From contig JACOWO010000083.1 in NCBI GenBank assembly GCA_016176745.1, positions 1-5,564 on the forward strand: a stretch of DNA of 5,564 bases, in the 5' to 3' direction. Source of the DNA: Nitrosopumilales archaeon (GTDB taxonomy: Archaea; Thermoproteota; Nitrososphaeria; Nitrososphaerales; Nitrosopumilaceae). A program made the position numbers and the translations under genes. Each line of letters begins with the position of its first letter. The first letter of the stretch is position 1. Positions 1 to 5,526 of this stretch are shown piece by piece. The notes beneath the pieces were generated by a model. The model saw only the letters and a list, made by a program, of their open reading frames with translations, was not told the DNA's origin and did no database searches.

Positions 1-1
1 G

Positions 2-715
2 TTGACATATACTGGCATCTTGATGCCACGTTATGAATACAATGATGATGAACACATAGTGTTAAAACTAAAAAGTGGTTATAATGTCGGAATAAAAATT
101 AACGAAATTAAAAAAATTGAAGTTCTTTCTTTAAATGAAATAAAAAAAGATGGGTCTCAGTCACTCCCAAGAAATTCTTCACTTCCCAAAGTATTGCTTT
201 TATCAACAGGTGGCACTATTGCAAGTAAGATCGATTATAGAACAGGAGGAGTTACTCCGGCATTAACAGCATCAGAACTTCATGGTACCATTCCAGAACT
301 ATCTGAAATAGCAAACATCGATACTGAGGTATTGTTTTCAGAATATTCAGAGAATTTACTACCGGAGCATTGGAAGAAAATTGCTGAAAAACTCGATTCA
401 TATGCAAAATCGGACTACAAAGGAATCATTATTGCACATGGAACAGATACGATGCAGTATACAGCTTCTTTTCTTTCATTTGCATTAGCATCTTTTCCAA
501 TTCCTATTGCATTAGTTGGATCACAGCGATCATCAGATCGGCCATCTTCAGATGCCGCTTTAAATTTAATTTCAGCAGTCAGATTTGTTATAGAATGTAA
601 TGTTCGTGGCATCTATGTGGTAATGCATCATAATGAAAGTGATGATCTCATAGCGTGTCATTTAGGCACACGTGTATCATTTAGGCACACGTGTAAGAAA
701 AATTCATACAAGTAA
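2..715 (+). CDS. gatD: Glu-tRNA(Gln) amidotransferase subunit D, N-terminal part (5'-partial, frameshifted)
   Basis: GatD is the asparaginase-like subunit of archaeal GatDE. It releases ammonia from glutamine or asparagine, which GatE uses to amidate Glu-tRNA(Gln) in the cytoplasm. The reading frame is open to the window edge. The first visible residues (YTGILMPRYE, then HIVLKLKSGYNVGI) are the interior of the small N-terminal beta domain of GatD, so the TTG at 2 is not a credible start and roughly 20-40 residues are missing upstream. The asparaginase domain begins near window residue 64: STGGTIAS (residues 68-75; T72 is the expected nucleophile) and AHGTDTMQYT (145-154; T148 and D149 are the second catalytic pair), followed by LVGSQRSSDRPSSDAALNL. 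After CHLGTRV a 19-bp duplication shifts the frame, and 12 foreign residues (SFRHTCKKNSYK) precede the stop. The fragment lacks the catalytic lysine, so it should be inactive alone. Identity is very secure; the break is read directly. Confidence 0.93.
   Translation: MTYTGILMPRYEYNDDEHIVLKLKSGYNVGIKINEIKKIEVLSLNEIKKDGSQSLPRNSSLPKVLLLSTGGTIASKIDYRTGGVTPALTASELHGTIPELSEIANIDTEVLFSEYSENLLPEHWKKIAEKLDSYAKSDYKGIIIAHGTDTMQYTASFLSFALASFPIPIALVGSQRSSDRPSSDAALNLISAVRFVIECNVRGIYVVMHHNESDDLIACHLGTRVSFRHTCKKNSYK
658..695 (+). repeat. Exact 19-bp tandem duplication inside gatD
   Basis: Two identical 19-bp units, tcatttaggcacacgtgta, occupy 658-676 and 677-695 with no spacer and no mismatch. The flanking bases do not extend the repeat. 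The unit contains the 8-bp palindrome acacgtgt. Because 19 is not a multiple of three, it causes the gatD frameshift. The conserved sequence HLGTRV is encoded by both copies, in different frames. Confidence 0.98.
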
Positions 716-1217
716 AAGAAGCGCTTTTCAGACAATAGGGGGGGATCCGGCTTTTCTTATTTTAGATAAAAAAATACAAAAAAATTTAGAGCATGAATAT
801 TTTAAAAATAAAAATTACAGTCCGAAAATAAATTATGACACACAGGTTACTTTAGTAAAATATTATCCAGGTTTTGATCCCAAGTTACTTACGACAATAA
901 TAGAATTAGGCTACAGGGCAATAATTTTTGAAGGTACAGGTCTTGGTCATATAGGAAAAACCCTGTATGAAAGTGTGAAAAAGGCAAAAGAAAGAGGTTT
1001 GTTCATAGGTATGACTTCACAGTGTATTGATGGTAGAGTTAGAATGACAGTATATGAAAGTGGCAGAGATCTTCTCAATCTTGGTGTTATTCCATTGGAC
1101 AATATGATTCCTGAAACAGCATTAGTAAAAGCCATGTGGGCTCTTGGTAATACAAAAAATATTGATGAAATGAAAAGTTTAATGTTGGAAAATATTGCGT
1201 CTGAAATAACGAATTAG
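672..1217 (+). CDS. gatD: Glu-tRNA(Gln) amidotransferase subunit D, C-terminal part (frameshift remnant)
   Basis: This is the rest of the same gatD, one frame over. The GTG at 672 is the first formal start but lies inside the duplicated segment. The true coding sequence simply continues from the upstream fragment as HLGTRV-RKIHTSKRSAFQ. K at 699-701 is the predicted catalytic lysine, by alignment with the T-K-T of bacterial asparaginase II. The remainder is a normal C-terminal asparaginase subdomain: AIIFEGTGLGHIG, IGMTSQCIDGRVRMTVYESGRDLLNLGVIPLDNMIPETALVKAMWALG. With one 19-bp copy removed, the joined frame from position 2 gives 398 residues, close to a full GatD (usually about 420-440) minus the missing N-terminus. 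It lies 22 bp upstream of gatE, as expected for a gatDE operon. Without suppression of the frameshift no active subunit would be made. A separately translated functional protein is unlikely because the two catalytic halves would be split. Confidence 0.9.
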   Translation: MYHLGTRVRKIHTSKRSAFQTIGGDPAFLILDKKIQKNLEHEYFKNKNYSPKINYDTQVTLVKYYPGFDPKLLTTIIELGYRAIIFEGTGLGHIGKTLYESVKKAKERGLFIGMTSQCIDGRVRMTVYESGRDLLNLGVIPLDNMIPETALVKAMWALGNTKNIDEMKSLMLENIASEITN

Positions 1218-1239
1218 AGTTTAATAGATTGTTAGCAAT

Positions 1240-3150
1240 ATGACAGAAATAAATTTAGACAAAATTGGTTTAAGAGTGGGTTTAGAAATTCATCAGCAAT
1301 TATTAACTAATAAAAAGTTATTTTGTAATTGTAGGCCTTTAGAATCTGATGAATATGTTATTAGATTTTCAAGAAAATTAAGAGCTACAAAAAGCGAATT
1401 AGGAGAATACGATCCTGCTGCATTGTTTGAGAATAGAAAATCAAAGACCATCATATACTATGCAAACCCTCAAAGTAGTTGTCTTGTTGAACAGGACGAA
1501 GAACCTCCTCATGAAATCGATTTGGATGCAATCAATATTGCATTAATAATTGCATGTTCTCTAAAATCTAGTATTTTTAGTGAGATACACACTATGAGAA
1601 AGATTGTAGTAGATGGATCTAACACGTCTGGATTTCAAAGAACTATGCTTGTTGCTCAAGGCGGATATCTTGATGTAGAAGGAAAACATGTTGGAGTACA
1701 ATCTTTGTGTCTTGAAGAAGATGCTGCTAAACTCATTAAAGATAAAGAAACAGAAAGATCATACAGTTTGGATCGATTGGGAGTTCCTCTTGTAGAAATA
1801 GCTCTAGAACCTGTTGATGTAAGTCCATCTGAAATAAAAAAAATTGCACTTACGCTGGGAAGATTACTGCGTATAACAAAGAAAGTAACAAGAGGAATTG
1901 GGTCAATACGACAGGATGTAAATATTTCAGTTATGGGTAGTGGAGTTGTAGAAGTAAAAGGAGTACAGCAACTAGACCAATTAGAAAAAATAATAGAATA
2001 CGAAGCAAAAAGACAACATGGTTTAATTTTAATATCTGAAAGGCTAAGAAACCTCAAACTTGAAAAAGTTTTGAAAAATGATGTTTTTGATGCTACTGAA
2101 CTTTTCAGATCATGCAATTCAAAAATAATAAAAAAAGCAATAAGTGATGGTTCTGTCATAAAATCTATTAGAATAAAGAATTTCGCTGGTTTGTTTTCAT
2201 ATGAACCATATGAAGGAATTAGACTTGGAAAGGAATTGGGTCAGCTTGTTAGATTTTATGGGATTGGTGGAATTTTTCATTCAGATGAATTACCAAATTA
2301 TGGTATAGAAAATTCAGATATACAACGTTTACAGAAATTACTTGAAATTAGTTCTAATGATGGTTTTATCATCATTGCTGGAGAAAATTCTAAAATTGAT
2401 TTTGCTATTGATTCTATAATCAAACGAATTGAAGACGCGAAAAATGGAGTACCTGCAGAAACAAGAGGTACAACACCTAGTGGTGAAACTGTATTTTTAA
2501 GACCACGCCCAGGAGCGTCAAGAATGTATCCTGAAACAGACATTCCTCCGCTTGTTATAACTGATGACCAAATAAAACTTGCAAAAACTAACATTCCAAA
2601 GTCATGGGATGAATCATTGATTGATATTCAGAGAAAATACGCCCTTAATGCTCAGCTAGCAGAACAAATCTTTGATTCAGAATATCTTCACTTATTTGAG
2701 AAGATTTGTTTAGATAAACGTCATTCACCAAATTTTGTTGCGTCTATACTTTGTTCTACAATTACGAATCTTCAAAGACAGGGTTTGAACATATCATTAC
2801 TAAAACCAGAAGATGTTTTGAAATCTTTTGAATTGTTATCAACTAACAAAATTGCAAAAGAATCAATAGAAATAATTTTTGAGTCTATAATGTCTAATAA
2901 AGCAAAGTCAGTTGAGGAGGCAATTAAGAAATCGGCAATCACTAGTTTAGATGAAACTAAATTGAATATGATATTAGACAACATTATTCATGACAACATA
3001 AAGATCATAATGCGTGATGGTATTAGATCACTTGCACCTTTAATGGGAATTGCTATGAAAGAGTTACGAGGTAAAGTATCTGGCGAACAAGTTAATCAAT
3101 TATTAGAAAAAAAGATACAAGACCTTTTGTTAGATAAAAATAAGAATTAA
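1240..3150 (+). CDS. gatE: Glu-tRNA(Gln) amidotransferase subunit E
   Basis: GatE is the archaeal GatB/PET112-family subunit that binds Glu-tRNA(Gln), activates the glutamate with ATP and transfers ammonia delivered by GatD. The 636-residue length is normal. The catalytic cradle begins with LRVGLEIHQQL (residues 11-21) and FCNC (28-31, possible metal ligands), then EEPPHEIDLDAINIAL, KIVVDGSNTSGFQRT, CLEEDAAK, LDRLGVPLVEIALEP and GIGSIRQDVNISV. The middle holds the AspRS-like (GAD) insertion that separates GatE from GatB, ending in GVPAETRGTTPSGETVFLRPRPGASRMYPETDIPP. The C-terminal tRNA-binding helical and tail domains finish with LAPLMGIAMKELRGKVSGEQVNQLLEKKI. The ATG at 1240 was chosen because it places the LRVGLEIH motif at the usual distance from the N-terminus. 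No Shine-Dalgarno is evident. It should be cotranscribed with gatD. The gene is intact, with no sign of frameshift or missing motif. Confidence 0.97.
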   Translation: MTEINLDKIGLRVGLEIHQQLLTNKKLFCNCRPLESDEYVIRFSRKLRATKSELGEYDPAALFENRKSKTIIYYANPQSSCLVEQDEEPPHEIDLDAINIALIIACSLKSSIFSEIHTMRKIVVDGSNTSGFQRTMLVAQGGYLDVEGKHVGVQSLCLEEDAAKLIKDKETERSYSLDRLGVPLVEIALEPVDVSPSEIKKIALTLGRLLRITKKVTRGIGSIRQDVNISVMGSGVVEVKGVQQLDQLEKIIEYEAKRQHGLILISERLRNLKLEKVLKNDVFDATELFRSCNSKIIKKAISDGSVIKSIRIKNFAGLFSYEPYEGIRLGKELGQLVRFYGIGGIFHSDELPNYGIENSDIQRLQKLLEISSNDGFIIIAGENSKIDFAIDSIIKRIEDAKNGVPAETRGTTPSGETVFLRPRPGASRMYPETDIPPLVITDDQIKLAKTNIPKSWDESLIDIQRKYALNAQLAEQIFDSEYLHLFEKICLDKRHSPNFVASILCSTITNLQRQGLNISLLKPEDVLKSFELLSTNKIAKESIEIIFESIMSNKAKSVEEAIKKSAITSLDETKLNMILDNIIHDNIKIIMRDGIRSLAPLMGIAMKELRGKVSGEQVNQLLEKKIQDLLLDKNKN

Positions 3151-3154
3151 AAAT

Positions 3155-3168
3155 ATAATCTAGATTAT
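3155..3168. repeat. 14-bp perfect palindrome between convergent gene ends
   Basis: ataatctagattat reads identically on both strands. It sits just after the gatE stop and overlaps the stop codon of the minus-strand 84-residue gene, in an AT-rich 14-bp gap between convergent genes. It could help transcripts end in both directions. With no loop and mostly A:T pairs, hairpin stability is poor, so a terminator role is only a guess. Confidence 0.4.
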
Positions 3169-3419
3169 TCTAATTTACGTCTGCCGGTTCCTCGTCCCAT
3201 GCTTACATATCGTCCCTTAGTGTCAGTTTTCTTTGTTTCTTTAATGTCACTTAACTTTACTTTTCTTGTGCCGCGACCCATTGATACGTATTCATTACCT
3301 GCAGCTTCTTTCTGTTTTCGTTGATATTCCTTGAAGCTTTCTCCTGACCAGTTTTCTTTTGCTTCATCAACTACTTTGCGTGTTGTCCCTCGTCCTCCTA
3401 CTTTGACTACTTTACCCAT
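3165..3419 (-). CDS. Small basic protein with three GRGT-RK repeats, function unknown
   Basis: I do not recognise this 84-residue protein as a named family. It has 23 Lys/Arg against 11 Asp/Glu, no cysteine, no signal peptide and no membrane segment, so it is probably cytoplasmic. A 13-residue motif occurs three times: residues 4-16 (VVKVGGRGTTRKV), 44-56 (YVSMGRGTRKVKL) and 71-83 (YVSMGRGTGRRKL). Between the first two lies a charged, probably helical stretch (residues 18-41, DEAKENW...KQKEAA). The eight-residue core YVSMGRGT is identical in copies two and three, yet six of its eight codons differ, which argues for a real protein under selection at the amino-acid level. The Gly-Arg-rich basic motifs suggest nucleic-acid binding, but that is inference. 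The ATG at 3417-3419 follows a TATA-like box about 40 bp upstream and has no Shine-Dalgarno. It lies downstream of tRNA-Leu on the same strand and ends 14 bp from gatE, facing it. Confidence 0.8.
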   Translation of the reverse strand: MGKVVKVGGRGTTRKVVDEAKENWSGESFKEYQRKQKEAAGNEYVSMGRGTRKVKLSDIKETKKTDTKGRYVSMGRGTGRRKLE

Positions 3420-3451
3420 GTGTAGGTTAGAAAATACTATGGTTTAAAGTT

Positions 3452-3467
3452 GTTTATTATTATAAAA
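3452..3467 (-). promoter_or_regulatory. TATA-like box for the 84-residue gene, doubling as tRNA 3' T-rich tract
   Basis: On the minus strand this reads ttttataataataaac. It begins directly after the tRNA discriminator base, where archaeal tRNA transcripts often end in a T-rich tract. It also contains an archaeal TATA-like element (tttataat). A start about 26 bp downstream would fall near 3436 and give a leader of about 17 nt before the ATG at 3419. Both roles are inferred from position and composition. Confidence 0.45.
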
Positions 3468-3577
3468 TGCGGGAAGTGGGATTTGAACCCACGAACTCCT
3501 AGGAGATAAGGACCTGAACCTTACGCCGTTGACAGGACCTGAACCTTACGCCGTTGACCAGGCTTGGCAACTCCCGC
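3468..3577 (-). tRNA. tRNA-Leu(CAG) with internal 25-bp duplication
   Basis: On the minus strand the gene starts with acceptor GCGGGAG (3571-3577) and ends with UUCCCGC plus discriminator A (3468-3475); CCA is not encoded. The D-stem is GCC/GGC. The T-arm is GUGGG-UUCAAAU-CCCAC. The anticodon stem-loop is UAAGG-UUCAGGU-CCUUA with anticodon CAG, read as leucine (CUG codon). A long variable arm (CUCC-UA-GGAG) marks it as class II, fitting leucine, as does A73. Internal promoter-like boxes TGCCAAGCCTGG and GGTTCAAATCC are intact. The gene is 110 nt because a 25-nt block covering part of the D-arm and the anticodon arm is present twice, exactly. With one copy removed the tRNA is a normal 85 nt. 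As written there are two CAG anticodon loops in series, and the molecule could not form a standard tRNA without processing. The extra segment does not offer the complementarity expected of a bulge-helix-bulge intron. Confidence 0.9.
3509..3558 (-). repeat. Exact 25-bp tandem duplication inside tRNA-Leu
   Basis: Two identical 25-bp units lie at 3509-3533 and 3534-3558, abutting and without mismatch; the flanking bases differ, so the unit length is exact. Each unit contains one CAG anticodon (plus-strand ctg at 3514-3516 and 3539-3541) and one GGC half of the D-stem. Only the unit at 3509-3533 is followed by the bases that complete the five-pair anticodon stem. Confidence 0.98.
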
Positions 3578-3597
3578 ATCGTAGAATTTAGAACTCT

Positions 3598-3610
3598 AGA
3601 ATAAGATTCT
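3598..3610 (-). promoter_or_regulatory. Possible box A for tRNA-Leu, within a small inverted repeat
   Basis: The minus strand reads tcttattc around 3599-3606, centred about 26 bp upstream of the tRNA 5' end at 3577, which is the usual archaeal TATA-box distance. The same stretch is a 5-bp inverted repeat (agaat-aag-attct). The match to a strong TATA box is weak, so this is a positional call. Confidence 0.3.
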
Positions 3611-3658
3611 TTATTGATTAGAAAGACACAAAAACAAATCTGACCAAAATACACAGAA

Positions 3659-3820
3659 TTGGAATTCAGAGAGATCTATTGTAGTGATTGTAAGAAAGTT
3701 TTAGGAAGGTATAATGTAAAATACTATTCTGATGCAAAGATTGCAGAATTACTGAAAATCAGTCATGAATCACATATACGTGATGGACATAAAATAGACT
3801 TGAGAAAAACTAGAGATTAG
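3659..3820 (+). CDS. 53-residue CxxC...HxxH putative zinc-binding protein, TTG start
   Basis: This short plus-strand frame encodes 53 residues beginning MEFREIYCSDCKKVLGRYN and ending KIDLRKTRD. C8-S-D-C11 and H36-E-S-H39, 24 residues apart, with another histidine at 44, form a plausible single zinc site of C2H2 type. The sequence between them includes KYYSDAKIAELLK, a likely helix. The only start codon between the in-frame stop at 3641 and the CxxC motif is TTG at 3659; no Shine-Dalgarno is visible. Protein-like composition, the ordered metal-ligand pattern and the tight fit to the neighbouring gene end support it as real. It diverges from tRNA-Leu and converges on the HAD gene, with stop codons overlapping by two bases. 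Small zinc-finger proteins of this kind often bind nucleic acid or partner proteins; no specific function can be assigned here. A remnant of a larger gene is possible but less likely. Confidence 0.68.
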   Translation: MEFREIYCSDCKKVLGRYNVKYYSDAKIAELLKISHESHIRDGHKIDLRKTRD

Positions 3821-4374
3821 TTTTCAAATGAAGATTTATGCTCTTTAATTATTTTTACTGCATCCATTAATTTTTCTATTCTCTTAATGCGAGAATCGCA
3901 TATAGCTAGATTCCATGGTTGTGAATAAAGCAGTATATTTTTTCTCGAGTTTGCTATCTTTTCAGCATTAATGGGAGAATCATCAATATAGATATCATAA
4001 TCTAGTTCTGCCTTTTTTGGACCTTCCTCAACTGATACATATTTGTGATATGTAATGTTTTGAGTTTTAAGCCAGTTTTTTACATACGCATCAGTAGAAT
4101 GCGCTCTTGCTGTAACAATATCAACCATACCTAGGTTTGCTAATTCATATACAGTGTTAGATAATTCATTTTCTGTAGGTGGGATTTTTTTCCATGACTT
4201 CCAACAAAATGATAACTCATTATCGAATTCATCTGGTTTTATATCAAATTTTTTCCAAAAATTCCACTCTGTAATTTCGTTTTTTGTGATAATACTTCTT
4301 CTAGTATTGCTATAATGCAACCATGATTTTATAACATCTGCTAATACGCCGTCAACATCTAATGCAATTTTCAT
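3817..4374 (-). CDS. HAD-superfamily 5'-nucleotidase-like phosphatase
   Basis: The 185-residue protein has all four haloacid dehalogenase motifs: I, LDVDGVLAD (residues 5-13; D6 is the expected aspartyl-phosphate nucleophile, D8 the acid/base); II, VTAR (87-90; T88); III, lysine in GPKKAE (K120 or K121); IV, YIDDSP (D131, D132, magnesium ligands). Residues 14-80 between motifs I and II would form a small helical cap. Length and the late PWN motif (153-155) fit the 5'(3')-deoxyribonucleotidase (NT5C-like) group, which dephosphorylates nucleoside monophosphates; the actual substrate cannot be read from sequence. It is a soluble cytoplasmic protein with no signal peptide. The ATG at 4372-4374 lies directly before the nucleophile motif, as usual in this family. 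It follows dnaJ by 21 bp on the same strand, so cotranscription is likely. Its 3' end overlaps the stop of the convergent zinc-site gene. Confidence 0.85.
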   Translation of the reverse strand: MKIALDVDGVLADVIKSWLHYSNTRRSIITKNEITEWNFWKKFDIKPDEFDNELSFCWKSWKKIPPTENELSNTVYELANLGMVDIVTARAHSTDAYVKNWLKTQNITYHKYVSVEEGPKKAELDYDIYIDDSPINAEKIANSRKNILLYSQPWNLAICDSRIKRIEKLMDAVKIIKEHKSSFEN

Positions 4375-4395
4375 TTAAGCAAAAATAATATTAAA

Positions 4396-5490
4396 TCAGT
4401 CAAAAGTTTTTCGAAGCTCGTCTAATAGATTTTTTTGATGTTTGCTAAGTTTTTTAGGAATATTGACAACTAACCGCACATACTGATCGCCACGTCCTCT
4501 ATTATGTTGACGAGGCAATCCTTTTCCTTTTAACTTGATTATGGTATTTGGTTGACTTCCTTCTTCAACTTGGATTTTTTCTGTTCCTTCTAATGTGGGA
4601 ACTTCAATAGTTGTACCAATTGTTGCGTCTATCATATTTATTGGAATATCATAAAAAACATCTATGCCGTCCCTTTTGAATTTTTGATGTGGTTTAACTT
4701 GTACTCGTACAATTAAATCACCATTAATCCCACCTGAAATTGATTCACCTTCTCCTTGAATGGTATAATCTCCACTTTCTATGCCTGATGGAATATCAAA
4801 TTTGATGTTTTTGATCCCTCTAGTTTTTCTCTTTCCTTTACAACTCTGACATGGAGCTTGTATGATTTTACCTGCTCCGTTACATGATTTGCATGGTTGA
4901 ATGGTTACAAAAGTAGAAAATCCCATATTACGAGACATTCGGATTTGGCCATTGCCATTACAGGTAGAACAAGTTGTTTTTGATGTACCGGGTTTACATC
5001 CAGATCCTTTACAGACTCCACAATCCACATCCTTAGGTACCTCAATTTCCATTTTCTTGCCATGTAAGACATCTTCAAGCGTGATTGATGTTTCATATAG
5101 TAAATCTGCACCTTTTTGCCTTCCAAAGCCACCAAAGCCTCCTCCTCTACCAAATACAGTTTCGAAAATTGATTCAAATCCTCCAGATCTTCCAAATATA
5201 TCACTAAAGATATCACTGAAATCACCTCTTGCACCTTGGAAGATATCTTCAGTGCTGTATCTACCATCTACACCTGCATGACCAAATTGATCATAAATTT
5301 TTCGTTTTTCAGTATCTGATAATACTGCATATGCTTCTGAAATTTCTTTAAAATGTTCGGCAGCATCTGGTGACTTGTTTCTATCTGGATGAAATTTTAA
5401 TGCTAGTTTCCGATATTGAGATTTAATTTCACTTTCTGATGTGGAATTAGATACACCTAATACTTCATAATAATCACGTTTGCTACTCAT
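4396..5490 (-). CDS. dnaJ: Chaperone protein DnaJ (Hsp40, type I)
   Basis: DnaJ delivers unfolded proteins to DnaK (Hsp70) and stimulates its ATPase in the cytoplasm. The 364 residues show the full type I layout: J-domain at 5-70 with HPD at 34-36; Gly/Phe-rich region around 86-124 ([26 protein letters not shown]); zinc region at 157-221 with C157GVCKGSG, C174STCNGNG, C200KSCNGAG and C214QSCKGKR; then two substrate-binding beta-domains and a C-terminal dimerisation segment ([16 protein letters not shown]). All eight zinc cysteines are present, although the fourth repeat lacks the second glycine of CxxCxGxG. The length is slightly shorter than the E. coli protein (about 376). The ATG at 5488-5490 is seven residues before the J-domain helix motif YYEVLGV. 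dnaK and grpE are not visible and, if linked, would lie beyond 5564. The HAD gene follows 21 bp downstream. Confidence 0.97.
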   Translation of the reverse strand: MSSKRDYYEVLGVSNSTSESEIKSQYRKLALKFHPDRNKSPDAAEHFKEISEAYAVLSDTEKRKIYDQFGHAGVDGRYSTEDIFQGARGDFSDIFSDIFGRSGGFESIFETVFGRGGGFGGFGRQKGADLLYETSITLEDVLHGKKMEIEVPKDVDCGVCKGSGCKPGTSKTTCSTCNGNGQIRMSRNMGFSTFVTIQPCKSCNGAGKIIQAPCQSCKGKRKTRGIKNIKFDIPSGIESGDYTIQGEGESISGGINGDLIVRVQVKPHQKFKRDGIDVFYDIPINMIDATIGTTIEVPTLEGTEKIQVEEGSQPNTIIKLKGKGLPRQHNRGRGDQYVRLVVNIPKKLSKHQKNLLDELRKTFD

Positions 5491-5518
5491 TTTGATATTC
5501 CTAGTATTAGAATCGAAA

Positions 5519-5526
5519 GTATAAAC
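5519..5526 (-). promoter_or_regulatory. Probable TATA box of dnaJ
   Basis: The minus strand reads gtttatac, a good archaeal TATA-box match, centred about 33 bp upstream of the dnaJ ATG. Transcription starting about 26 bp downstream would give a leader of only some 7 nt, consistent with the short-leader or leaderless mRNAs common in archaea. An agga lies about 13 bp before the ATG, too far and too short to be a convincing Shine-Dalgarno. A separate promoter here suggests dnaJ does not depend solely on an upstream dnaK transcript. Confidence 0.5.

Noticed and set aside
2..4. TTG as the true start of gatD
   Set aside because: The residues that follow are the interior of the GatD N-terminal domain, so the real start lies before the window.
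1656..2159. Minus-strand open frame opposite gatE
   Set aside because: It is serine-rich with no recognisable domain and lies wholly antisense to conserved GatE motifs.
3509..3558. Archaeal tRNA intron in tRNA-Leu
   Set aside because: The extra 25 nt is an exact copy of adjoining exon sequence. Its 3' end repeats the anticodon-loop sequence instead of complementing it, so no bulge-helix-bulge is apparent.
658..3558. CRISPR array or mobile-element target duplications
   Set aside because: Each repeat occurs only twice with no spacer, the two units are unrelated to each other, and no transposase, integrase or terminal inverted repeats are present.
5203..5221. Short near-repeat atatcact inside dnaJ
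   Set aside because: It encodes FSDIFSDIF, a normal feature of the DnaJ Gly/Phe region, and is not a recent duplication like the other two.
4905..5267. Long alternative reading frames on both strands inside dnaJ
   Set aside because: They overlap the securely identified DnaJ frame and show no motifs; they are shadows of the Gly/Phe and zinc regions.
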